Assembly: GCA_005779435.1 (NCBI GenBank) | Contig: SXJH01000037.1 | Span: 1 to 27,513, forward strand | Length of the DNA stretch: 27,513 nucleotides | DNA from: Nitrosomonas sp. | Lineage (GTDB): Bacteria; Pseudomonadota; Gammaproteobacteria; Burkholderiales; Nitrosomonadaceae | Direction: 5' to 3' | Shown: one piece after another, positions 15,691 through 23,847 of the stretch | How positions within the stretch are numbered: the first letter of the stretch is position 1 | Layout of the letters: each line of letters opens with the position of its first letter | Made by a program: the position numbers and the translations under genes | The notes under the pieces: generated by a model | Databases searched by the model: none | What the model saw: the letters and a program-made list of their open reading frames with translations, nothing else | What the model was told of the DNA's origin: nothing

Positions 15691-16865
15691 GGCATTTGAT
15701 CTACCGGGGTAACTGCCATTCCTTCGACCGGATGAAGCAAACCGGAAACTAATACGCGCTCGCCCGCCGTCAATCCGGCAGCAACGATCACCTGCTCCCG
15801 TTCTATTTTAAGAATCTCCACATTTCGGAAACGCAACCGGTTGCCGTCATCGACGATGACAACGCGCTGACCGCTGAATACTGCGCTGACCGGAATAACA
15901 ATCAAATCCTCTAACCAGCGCCCTGCAATGACCGCTTCGACAAACAAACCCACCGGTAACGGAACAGCCGCTACTGCGTCTTTTTTATTCGCCTGCAACG
16001 CAAAAGGATCTTGTACTTGCGCAACCGCAGCGATCATTCCGGTATCCGGATCGACCACGCCTTCGCTGCGCACTAACCGTGCCGGCCAAGTGTGCCATCT
16101 ACCCTGGTAGTCGGCAGTCAATTGCACCGGCACATCCGGAATCGGTTGCGCGAATTGCGCCAAATCCCAAAATCCGATCAGCGCGAATTCGCCGGTCGTC
16201 AGCGGCAGACGCACCTCCGCCAGATCACTGCTATAAATTCTCCCTAATATGGCGCCGCTGTGTATGAATTGCCCCAGTCCCACATTCTTGCTGCGTACAC
16301 GTCCGCTAAATGGTGCGCGTATCTCGGTACGTTGCCGCAGCAAGCGCGCGTTTTTCAATTCTTCCTGCTCCGCTGCGAGCTTTGCACGTTTTTCCCTAAG
16401 CTGCGGAATCCGCAGATTCAACGGACCGGGGTCTCCCTGCCCCAATTGCTGCCACTCATCCCGAGCTTGTTCGGCTTCCGCTTCCTCGCGAGTCAGTTGG
16501 TATTGCGCCTCCATCACTCGGGCTTGCGCTTGCGCAATCCGCAAATCGTATTCCGCCGGATCGATGGCAATCAGCAAATCGCCTTGATTAAAGAAACCAC
16601 CGCTGACAAAGGCGGGAGCGACTTTGACGATATTTCCCGAAACTCCGCTGACCAAATCGATCTCGGTTTGCGCCGCGACACGCCCTTGCGAACGAACCTC
16701 CATGCGCAGCCGCTGCGGTTGCACCGTGACAATGTGCACCACAGGGGGGGCGGCAATTTCTTCGTATTGTGCAGTTTGCGGCGATGTATTCATGATCACG
16801 GCAGCCGCGATCACGCCCGATAGTATCAGAAGCAGCGCAATCGGCAATTGAAAGCGTGTTTTCAT
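15687..16865 (-). CDS. RND efflux membrane fusion protein (HlyD/AcrA-type)
   Basis: 392 residues from ATG 16865 (MKTRFQLPIALLLILSGVIA); a GTG nine codons earlier is possible and neither has a clear Shine-Dalgarno. One N-terminal hydrophobic anchor is present. The biotinyl-lipoyl halves (VRSQGRVAAQTEIDLVSGVSG and RAPFSGRVRSKNVGLGQF) are split by an alpha-helical hairpin at about residues 105-185, then a beta-barrel and membrane-proximal domain follow. It bridges the pump and the outer membrane channel. The stop overlaps the pump's start codon. Confidence 0.92.
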   Translation of the reverse strand: MKTRFQLPIALLLILSGVIAAAVIMNTSPQTAQYEEIAAPPVVHIVTVQPQRLRMEVRSQGRVAAQTEIDLVSGVSGNIVKVAPAFVSGGFFNQGDLLIAIDPAEYDLRIAQAQARVMEAQYQLTREEAEAEQARDEWQQLGQGDPGPLNLRIPQLREKRAKLAAEQEELKNARLLRQRTEIRAPFSGRVRSKNVGLGQFIHSGAILGRIYSSDLAEVRLPLTTGEFALIGFWDLAQFAQPIPDVPVQLTADYQGRWHTWPARLVRSEGVVDPDTGMIAAVAQVQDPFALQANKKDAVAAVPLPVGLFVEAVIAGRWLEDLIVIPVSAVFSGQRVVIVDDGNRLRFRNVEILKIEREQVIVAAGLTAGERVLVSGLLHPVEGMAVTPVDQMP

Positions 16866-16913
16866 GACACTATCGACGTTAACGGTTGCCACTGTCCGGC
16901 TACAGGCAGGGAA

Positions 16914-18314
16914 TCAAACATCGCCGCCCAAGGCCAGATAAAGATTGACACGATTGCTCAGCAGTTGACGGGTAACTGACAAATGCGCCGTCTGCGCATT
17001 TAAGGTGCTGCGATAACTGTCCAGCAACGTGAGAATCCCGATCAAATCATTGCGATAAGAATATACCGCAAGCTGTTGGCTGGATTCGGTATGCTCGACC
17101 GCCTTTCTGAGCGCCGCTTCCTGCTGTCGCAACCATTCTTCCGCTTCCAACGCCTGTTCGACTTCGCGGAACGCATTCAACGCGGTATTTTTGTATAAGC
17201 TCAATGCTTCTTCCGCACGTGACCGGTTGCGAAAGATCTCGCCTTGGATGCGCCAGCCGGTGAACAACGGCTGCATCAGACCGGCAAATACATTCCAGGC
17301 TGCAGCCCGGGGATCGGCCAATTCGGTCAAATCGACACTACGCGTCCCGCCGGTGGCGGTCAACGTAATCCGCGGCAAACGTAACTTCTGTGCACTGACG
17401 GCACGGAGATCGGCGGCTTGCAAACGGCTGAATGCAGCGATCAGATCGGGTCTGCGTTCCAGCAATTCCGAGGGCAATCCGGCTGCAAGCGCAGGAGGGA
17501 ATTGCGGTAACGCGGTCTCCGCCATTTCCGTACCGGACGGGTAATGCCCTAGCAAAATTTCCAATCGCCGCATCACCTGCTGCACTCTGTTGTGCGCCTG
17601 CTTCAGTTGCGCTTGCGCATTTGCCAAATCGTTCAACGCCAAACGCAAATCCAATCCTCTCACCAGGCCGCGCTGGAAACGCCCTCGTACCAGTTCGGCA
17701 ATGACCGTACGATCTTTGATCGATTGTTCGATGATAACGGTCAGGAGCTTCGCTTCGATCCATTCGAAATAACTCTGCGCCACTCGCGCTGCCAGTGATA
17801 GCCGAGCACCGTAAAAATCGCTATGCGTTGCCGCCGCTTCCGTCAGTGCCGCTTGGTGCAAATCACGGATTCTTCCCCACACGTCCACTTCCCAGTTCAT
17901 GCCGAACAGAGCCTCGAATGCGCTGAATCGCGGTGAGCCGAAACCCGCTTCGCGCACTTGAATTTGTTGATGATCGGCCAGAAAAAAGAATTGCGGCCAA
18001 CGCGGCGAACCCTCGATGCGGGCTTGCGCTACGGCCGCATCGACGCGTGCCGCCGCCGCTTTCAATTCATAATTGTTCGCCAACGCGGTATCGACCAGCT
18101 CGGTCAATCTGGCGTCGTTAAAAGTTTCCACCCATTGGGACGGAACCGGCTGATTTTGCTGTTTTCCGTCACCCCATTGCGCCGGAATTGCTGCACCGGC
18201 ATCCAGCGCATTGCGTTGCGGCAACAGATTGCACCCTGTTAATACGAGAAGCACCAACACGCTGCAACAAATCCGAAACCGGCAGATACAATGAATAAAA
18301 ATTTGCTTCGCCAA
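16914..18314 (-). CDS. RND efflux outer membrane factor lipoprotein (NodT family)
   Basis: 466 residues, a TolC/OprM-like trimeric channel. The signal peptide ends in lipobox LTGC (VLLVLTGCNLLPQ), so it is a lipoprotein. The two OEP repeats are evident, with the helical AAAARVDAAVAQARIEGSPRWP and the later RAEEALSLYKNTALNAFREVEQALEAEE. It begins at TTG 18314, preceded by AGGAAG at 5 nt, a good ribosome site that decides this start. First gene of the tripartite operon. Confidence 0.92.
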   Translation of the reverse strand: MAKQIFIHCICRFRICCSVLVLLVLTGCNLLPQRNALDAGAAIPAQWGDGKQQNQPVPSQWVETFNDARLTELVDTALANNYELKAAAARVDAAVAQARIEGSPRWPQFFFLADHQQIQVREAGFGSPRFSAFEALFGMNWEVDVWGRIRDLHQAALTEAAATHSDFYGARLSLAARVAQSYFEWIEAKLLTVIIEQSIKDRTVIAELVRGRFQRGLVRGLDLRLALNDLANAQAQLKQAHNRVQQVMRRLEILLGHYPSGTEMAETALPQFPPALAAGLPSELLERRPDLIAAFSRLQAADLRAVSAQKLRLPRITLTATGGTRSVDLTELADPRAAAWNVFAGLMQPLFTGWRIQGEIFRNRSRAEEALSLYKNTALNAFREVEQALEAEEWLRQQEAALRKAVEHTESSQQLAVYSYRNDLIGILTLLDSYRSTLNAQTAHLSVTRQLLSNRVNLYLALGGDV

Positions 18315-18341
18315 AAAAACTTCCTGACCGTAGATTTTTAG

Positions 18342-19301
18342 TTAACGGGAATAAAATGTATCCGCCAATAGGCGGGCAATGTCTTCGCGAACTTGCCCGG
18401 CTTCGTCGACGAGATTTCCGAACCGTGCGAAATCATGAATCATGCCGGAATAGACTTTAATCCGAGTAACAACATCCGCCGCTTGCAAACGCTCGGCATA
18501 AGCAACTCCTTCGTCAAACAATGGATCATACTCAGCTAATGCCAAAAAAACCGGCGCAACATTTGTCAAATTCTCGGCTTGCAACGGCGCAAAGCGCCAG
18601 TCGTTGCGGTCGGCATCGCTGCGTAAATAATGACTAAACATCCATTGCAATGTTTTTGCTTCGAGCAAGTAACCTTGTGCGAAACGTTGATGCGAATCGG
18701 TATCCTGCCGTGCGCTGGTGCACGGATACAATAACACCTGTTGCAGAGGTTGCGGCCATCCCTGGTCTCTTGCCGCAATCGCCAATCCGGTGGCTAATGT
18801 ACCGCCGGCACTGTCGCCGCCAACGGCTAAGCGCGTGATGTCGAGTCCCAATTCGGCGCCATGCGACAAAATCCATTGATAAGCATCTTGTGCATCGTAA
18901 ACCGCCGTTGGAAAACGATATTCCGGTGCCAGCCGGTAAGCTGGATGTATTACGCAGCAGGGTGTCAGCGCTGCCAACGAACGACACAGCGAATCGTGCG
19001 AATCGAGTCCACCGATGCAGTAGCCGCCACCGTGAAAATATAAGAGCACCGGCAGCGATTCCACCGTCGTCGTATGCGGACGATAAAGCCTTGCCTCGAT
19101 CGATTGGCCGTCCCGGCATGGAATGGTTGTCGTCGCAACATCGTCGATCGAAGGACCGGAAATATCTAAGATCTGCGTCGAATCATCGTACTCCTGCCGC
19201 GCCTTTTGCGGCGTCAACGTATGCATGGCGGGCTTTGTACCCGCCGCAGCATTGCTATCGACCAACTCAAGAAATGCGGCCAGTTCAACATTCAATGGCA
19301 T
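18342..19301 (-). CDS. Alpha/beta hydrolase, hormone-sensitive-lipase family (acetyl-esterase-like)
   Basis: 319 residues. HSL-family hallmarks: oxyanion HGGG (90-93) in YFHGGGYCIGG, and nucleophile GDSAGG (162-167, Ser164). The acid is in LALAEYDPLFDEG and the His in SGMIHDFARF. No signal peptide, so cytoplasmic. Such esterases hydrolyse short acyl esters. It starts 46 bp after the receptor gene on the same strand, which places it in the siderophore operon. A role in opening an ester-bearing siderophore is possible but not shown; HSL enzymes are not the usual Fes/IroE type. Confidence 0.88.
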   Translation of the reverse strand: MPLNVELAAFLELVDSNAAAGTKPAMHTLTPQKARQEYDDSTQILDISGPSIDDVATTTIPCRDGQSIEARLYRPHTTTVESLPVLLYFHGGGYCIGGLDSHDSLCRSLAALTPCCVIHPAYRLAPEYRFPTAVYDAQDAYQWILSHGAELGLDITRLAVGGDSAGGTLATGLAIAARDQGWPQPLQQVLLYPCTSARQDTDSHQRFAQGYLLEAKTLQWMFSHYLRSDADRNDWRFAPLQAENLTNVAPVFLALAEYDPLFDEGVAYAERLQAADVVTRIKVYSGMIHDFARFGNLVDEAGQVREDIARLLADTFYSR

Positions 19302-19347
19302 AAATTATTCTTCTGTAAATTCAATATTTCGAGTCAAGATCCCCTTC

Positions 19348-21600
19348 CTAGAATCTGAAAGTTAGCGTACCTATGACTGTTCGCTCGGTACCCAAGTAAT
19401 GCCTGCCGAAGAAAGTCGATGAAATATATTGATTATTGAAAATATTGCTGGAAGTAATGGAAAATAACATCGGCCCTCTTTCGTAACGTAATGTCGCATC
19501 AAATAGGGTAAACGATGGCGTTGAACTGGTATTTGCCTGATCGTCCCATACGCGTCCCACGTAACGGACACCGCCGCCCAAACCGAATCCCCGTAGCCAA
19601 TCGACCCCCAAAGCGCCCAAGGAATAATCCAGCCACCCGGATGCCATCGTATTTGGCACCTGGACCGGCATTTTTCCTTTGAAATCGGTATCGCGGAGAT
19701 TATCGACATCCTGATAAGTAAACGAACCGATCGCATTCAAACCATGCAGCAATTCCGTACGCGCCTCCAACTCGACCCCGCGCGATCTCACTTCTCCGGT
19801 TTGCATCAGACGAAAACCGGTTTCATCCATCGGATCACGCGTCAGCACATTGGTTTTGGTTAAATCAAAGAATGCCGCGGTGTATAAGCTTTTTCCGTTC
19901 ACCGGCTGATACTTGATCCCCGCTTCGAATTGCGAACCGCGCGTAGGATCGAAAGGCTTGCCGTCGCCATTGACGCCCGGTTGCGGCAGAAAAGATTGCG
20001 AATAGCTGAAATACGGCGCAATACCGTTGGAAAATAAATAAGTCAGACCGGCACGCCCGGTAAAGGCGCTGTCATTGTTTTTCAGCAAACCGCCGTAAAG
20101 AAAATCCCTGTCCTTGGAATGAATCCTGTCGAAGCGCCCGCTCAGCGTCAGAAGCCAGTTTTCCTTATAGCGCAGTTGATCCTGAATATAAAAGCCAAGT
20201 TGATCGATTCTTTGGTTTAAGTTCATTCCCATTACGTCCGGTCTTGGAATCATCATGGAATAGATCGGATTTAAAATGTCGATGGACGGCGGAACAAAAC
20301 CGCTCGTGTAGCCCTGAAAGTACTTCAACGCCAGATTGGTTTGATTCCAGTCCGCACCCAATAACGCGGTATGACTGACCGGACCGGTGTTGAACCTTGC
20401 TTGCAAATGGGTATCGAGTACGATTTGGTTCAGCCGTTCGTTGGTCGCATACGCGTCGCGATCCGCCAATGTGGGCTGATCGGGCGTATTGAATCCGGTC
20501 ATAAACAGATCCTGAAAACGCCCCCTTTGCTGAGCGTAACGGAAATTCTGCCGCACGGTAAAAATGTCGTTGAAATGATGCTCCAACTGATAGCTGAACG
20601 AAGCTTGATTGGCCGCGTATCTCGAAAAGCGCGGATCACTTTGCAATACATTGGTGCGGCTGCCGTCAAGTGCGGAAATATAAAATGGGGAAGCTCCGCT
20701 GCGGTTATTGAGTATTTCCCCCATCAAAGTGATGGTAGTGGCGGCGGATGGCCGAAAAGTGACCGAAGGCGCAATATAGAAACGTTCCATGCCCGCCCGG
20801 TCGCCGCCGGTATTGGGGAACCTGACCTGGGTATCGCTATCAAGCGCTGTCGTGACCAATCGGAACATAATGGTTCCCTCTTTATTAGCCACGCCCAAAT
20901 CGGCAGCGATCCGTTTGCGATCGAAATTGCCATATTGAAATTCGATCTCGCGGATCGGCGCTGCAGTGGGGCGTTTGGTCACGCGATTGATAATACCGCC
21001 CGCATCGCCTCGCCCAAACATCACCGAAGAAGGGCCGCGCAATACGTCTACTCGTTCGAGTCCGTAAGTATCGGTAATGAATTGACTGAAAAAACCGACC
21101 GCCGAATTGCTCAGACCGTCGCGAAAATTCGCCGTGTTCAGACCGTTAAAGCCGCGCAACTGCAAATATTCAAAACCTCTGCCCTCAAACCCGAATTGAT
21201 CCACGGTGACACCCGGTACGTAACGCAACGCTTCGGTCATATTTTGCACGCTGCGCATATCCATTTCTTTCCGCGTAACAACCGAAATCGATTGCGGTAT
21301 TTCAATAATCGGCGTATCGGTCTTAGTCGCGGTAATGCTGCGCTTTGCGACATTACCCACGACTTCCTCGGAAGCTTTTACCGTTACGGCGGGAAAAACC
21401 GTAGCAACCGGCTTGGCAGATGCTTTGCCGCTTTTTTCGTCCGCAGCGACTTCCTTGGAATCAGTCGTTGTTTGCTGATCGGATGCCGTTTCTGCCGGTT
21501 TGGCGCCGACCGGCGATTTTGTTTCCGCACGGCTATCGATAGCCGCAATGGATAACAGCATTTGCAGCGCAATTAATAAAACAGTACGTTTATTCTTCAC
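19348..21600 (-). CDS. TonB-dependent siderophore receptor
   Basis: 750 residues in the outer membrane. The signal peptide (MKNKRTVLLIALQMLLSIAA) is cleaved near SRA-ETK. A 65-residue Lys/Thr/Ala-rich linker follows, with no STN signalling domain visible. The plug at about 95-220 contains IPQSISVVTRKEMDMR, VPGVTVDQ, LRGFNGLNTANFRDG and VDVLRGPSSVMFGRGDAGG. The beta-barrel ends in LTFRF with the terminal Phe required for outer membrane assembly. It belongs to the ferrichrome/FpvA-type group. GTG start at 21600 with GGGAG at 7 nt. It follows the hydroxylase remnant on the same strand, so it is probably read from the same iron-starvation promoter. The lack of a signalling domain means it does not itself activate an ECF sigma. 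Confidence 0.93.
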   Translation of the reverse strand: MKNKRTVLLIALQMLLSIAAIDSRAETKSPVGAKPAETASDQQTTTDSKEVAADEKSGKASAKPVATVFPAVTVKASEEVVGNVAKRSITATKTDTPIIEIPQSISVVTRKEMDMRSVQNMTEALRYVPGVTVDQFGFEGRGFEYLQLRGFNGLNTANFRDGLSNSAVGFFSQFITDTYGLERVDVLRGPSSVMFGRGDAGGIINRVTKRPTAAPIREIEFQYGNFDRKRIAADLGVANKEGTIMFRLVTTALDSDTQVRFPNTGGDRAGMERFYIAPSVTFRPSAATTITLMGEILNNRSGASPFYISALDGSRTNVLQSDPRFSRYAANQASFSYQLEHHFNDIFTVRQNFRYAQQRGRFQDLFMTGFNTPDQPTLADRDAYATNERLNQIVLDTHLQARFNTGPVSHTALLGADWNQTNLALKYFQGYTSGFVPPSIDILNPIYSMMIPRPDVMGMNLNQRIDQLGFYIQDQLRYKENWLLTLSGRFDRIHSKDRDFLYGGLLKNNDSAFTGRAGLTYLFSNGIAPYFSYSQSFLPQPGVNGDGKPFDPTRGSQFEAGIKYQPVNGKSLYTAAFFDLTKTNVLTRDPMDETGFRLMQTGEVRSRGVELEARTELLHGLNAIGSFTYQDVDNLRDTDFKGKMPVQVPNTMASGWLDYSLGALGVDWLRGFGLGGGVRYVGRVWDDQANTSSTPSFTLFDATLRYERGPMLFSITSSNIFNNQYISSTFFGRHYLGTERTVIGTLTFRF

Positions 21601-21680
21601 ACACGGTCTCCCTGATTGAAATTTTGATCAAGCCATACGGCCTGTTCTGATCGAAATGATGTTTTTATTGGTGAAGTTGC

Positions 21681-22184
21681 TCAGGCCAAAACGGAAGATG
21701 CGATACGCTTCGACGGCGGACTTTTAGCTTGATGAAGCGCATTGATCATCGCGTGCGCAATTTCGCTGGTACGGATTGCGGTGACCGATAACAAGGTATC
21801 GCTCAATCCATGACTCGATTCGCATGCGCCTTGCAGAAAGATCGCCGGCTTGAATTGCATCGAATGACACAAGCGGTAATAACGATCAACCGAGAAATCT
21901 TCGAAATACGGCATCAGCGGCACTAATAGCGTTTCGTAGTGAGTACGCTGATACCCGGTCGCCAATATCACGGCATCGTAAGTTTCCGTATTTTCGTGAT
22001 TGTCGTTGAGACTACGTAACGCGAATTGAATACCGTCTGGCGTCGATTCAGCCGTTTTCACCTCGTGGCGTCGCAGAAAGCGGTGGCGCACCCGATTCGG
22101 ATAACTGAAAAACGGGAACGGCAATGCCACGGTCACTCTATATCGAGAATAAGCCAGTTCACTATTTAATACATGTGATTCCAT
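21681..22184 (-). pseudogene. Truncated L-ornithine/L-lysine N-hydroxylase (PvdA/IucD family) remnant
   Basis: 167 residues where the family has about 430-450. From about residue 30 it matches the C-terminal third: RVRHRFLRRHEV, then YDAVILATGYQRTHYE (the ATGY motif) and ACESSHGLSDTLLSVTAIRT, which is the characteristic PvdA/IucD ending. The N-terminal FAD site (GxGPxN) and the NADPH site are missing, so it cannot be a working flavin monooxygenase. The first 28 residues are of unclear origin. The full enzyme hydroxylates the side-chain amine of ornithine or lysine for hydroxamate siderophores. It lies 52 bp behind a predicted ECF-sigma promoter and ahead of the receptor. Confidence 0.8.
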
Positions 22185-22235
22185 TGGTCTTCATCAAGGT
22201 TAAATTTTCGTATTAGATTTATCTAAACATTGAAG

Positions 22236-22259
22236 ACGAATGAGAAGTATTTTTATTTA
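22236..22259 (-). promoter_or_regulatory. Iron-starvation ECF sigma promoter (TAAAT-N16-CGT), leftward
   Basis: On the minus strand TAAAT (22255-22259), 16 bp, then CGT (22236-22238), with the -10 side reading CTCATTCGTCT. TAAAT-N16/17-CGT is the established binding motif of PvdS-type iron-starvation sigma factors. It points into the hydroxylase remnant, receptor and esterase operon, with a start expected about 45 nt before the ATG at 22184. Confidence 0.72.
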
Positions 22260-22423
22260 CATTTTTGCTTTTTTATCTTGCTTCAATCGCATTTTATCCA
22301 AACAAAAAAAATGACAACATCAGAATATATAATTGATAAACAACAAATATTAACAACACCAATAAGACAGCAAGATCATTTAGCCAAGTATTATTGCAAG
22401 CAAAAAACGGCATTAAGATTTGG

Positions 22424-22447
22424 TAAATATTTGTCTTGCTCATTCGT
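22424..22447 (+). promoter_or_regulatory. Iron-starvation ECF sigma promoter (TAAAT-N16-CGT), rightward
   Basis: TAAAT (22424-22428), 16 bp, CGT (22445-22447), 34 bp before the ABC transporter ATG. It shares TAAATA and CTCATTCGTCT with the leftward copy, identical over the last 11 bases, while the middle of the spacer differs. This is the pattern expected of two promoters read by one ECF sigma factor. The 297-bp gap 22185-22481 is otherwise AT-rich; a 46-codon frame at 22311-22451 has no Shine-Dalgarno and is not called. Confidence 0.75.
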
Positions 22448-22512
22448 CTGAATGGATATATTTCGCTCAAATAGGTGAATCATGCTGAAATACCTTATCA
22501 AACAATCAAAGC

Positions 22513-22545
22513 CGATACTGGCAAGCGCATCGCTTGCCAGTATCG
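22513..22545. repeat. Perfect 15-bp hairpin in the ABC transporter coding start
   Basis: CGATACTGGCAAGCG (22513-22527) and CGCTTGCCAGTATCG (22531-22545) are exact reverse complements around CAT. It encodes part of the first membrane helix (ILASASLASI). The mRNA would fold into a long stem about 30 nt after the start codon. Confidence 0.9.
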
Positions 22546-23520
22546 TGCACGGCATCGGCAGCGTCCTGCTGCTGGCACAAATCAGCTCGGCATTAACCGC
22601 CGATGATCCGGATTACGGCCAAAGGGCGATGGTTTTTGCTATCACTGCGTTATGTGTCATGTTCAGCTATATCGCGGCGGCGATACTGTTCGAAAGACTG
22701 GGGCAGAGTGTGCATGCTGAATTGCGCAGCTTCATCGCGAATAAAGTTATCGCTGCGGATTATCGCCAACTGGAACTATTGGGCGCGGCTCGCGTGCAAT
22801 CCGCTCTGTCCGAACATTGCAGCCGGGTAGCCGAGTTTTTTGTCAGTTTTCCGGTCATCTTGACCAACGCCGTTGTCGTTGCCGGCTGCTTGGTCTATAT
22901 GGCGTTGCTGTCGTGGCAAGTTTTCCTTCTGGCGGTATTGGTCATCGGATTCGGTTCGCTGAGTTATCATTTCGCGTATTTCCGCTCGCTGACTGACGGC
23001 GCCAAGGAGCTGCGGCTCAATCGCGGCAAGCGCAACGCTTTTTATCACGACGTACTGCAACAATCGATCGAAAAAGTCAGCAAAAAGCGTACCTTCGGCA
23101 TGTCGGTTTTTGTAGCCTCGGCGGGATGGGGCAATTTCCTGATTTATGCATTCATCGGCATGGTATTGTTTATATTGGTCGGTGATGTACCCGAACGCAC
23201 ACTGATCATGACCGGCTATGCACTGGTATTCGTTTATATAGTGGGACCGCTCGAAACGTTACTATTGAATATCCCTCGCGCCAATCTGGCGCAAGTTTCC
23301 GCCGAGCGGATCGAAGAAATCACTCAGGCCATGACGTCGAAAGAATCGCCGGTGCCGATAATGGAACTGCCGCCATTGCAATCGATCACGCTGCACCAGG
23401 TATTGCATCGCTATTATCATGAACAAAAAGACGAGATGTTTACGCTCGGCCCTATCGATTTACAATTTCGTCCCGGAGAAATCACTTTTCTGGTCGGCGG
23501 TAACGGCAGCGGCAAAACCA

Positions 23521-23545
23521 CGCTGGCCTTATCGCAAGGCCAGCG
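23521..23545. repeat. Perfect 10-bp palindrome at the ATPase-domain deletion junction
   Basis: CGCTGGCCTT (23521-23530), loop ATCGC, AAGGCCAGCG (23536-23545). It lies exactly where Walker A is joined to the ABC signature motif. Confidence 0.9.
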
Positions 23546-23847
23546 CAAGCGCCTGGCTTTGGCAGTAGCCTACCTCGAAAACCGCCCTTTTTTAGTATTT
23601 GATGAATGGGCAGCCGATCAGGGCCCGGTTTTTAAGGAAATTTTTTACCGCGAACTGCTTCCCGAATTACGCGCGATGGGCAAAGCCATCCTCGTCATTT
23701 CGCACGACGATCGCTACTTCCATTTGGCCGACCGATTGTTGCGCATGGAAAACGGTCGCTTGAGCATCGATCATTTCAGTACGGACAGTCCTGAACAGGA
23801 CACCGCGATGCCGCCCATGATCGCTGTCAACAGTGCGGTCTAGCGTC

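Larger units (their letters stand above)
22482..23843 (+). pseudogene. PvdE/SyrD-type cyclic-peptide ABC exporter with internal deletions
   Basis: 453 residues; the family has about 540-560. The N-terminal part is a six-span exporter domain with the family segment SLTDGAKELRLNRGKRNAF. In the ATPase domain Walker A is GGNGSGKTT (Lys345), but the signature LSQGQRKRL begins at Leu350, only two residues later. About 80 residues including the Q-loop are gone, in frame. Walker B (FLVFDEW, Asp374-Glu375) and the H-loop (ISHDD) remain. The junction is a perfect palindrome, CGCTGGCCTT/AAGGCCAGCG (23521-23545). About 20 residues also seem missing before AYFRSLTDG. It would export a siderophore or its precursor; ATP hydrolysis is unlikely now. 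Shine-Dalgarno AGGTG. Followed directly by the PepSY gene. Confidence 0.8.

Noticed and set aside
20371..21555. 394-codon plus-strand open frame opposite the TonB-dependent receptor
   Set aside because: It is a shadow of the receptor gene, which has signal peptide, plug and barrel features; the antisense frame has no recognisable domain.
22239..22257. AATGAGAAGTATTTTTATT resembles a Fur box (15 of 18 positions)
   Set aside because: The same bases make an exact TAAAT-N16-CGT promoter on the minus strand with a matching partner at 22424-22447; that explains the conserved bases better.
22230..22451. 73-codon frame (or 46 codons from ATG 22311) in the divergent gap
   Set aside because: No Shine-Dalgarno, strongly AT-driven composition, and it overlaps both predicted promoters.
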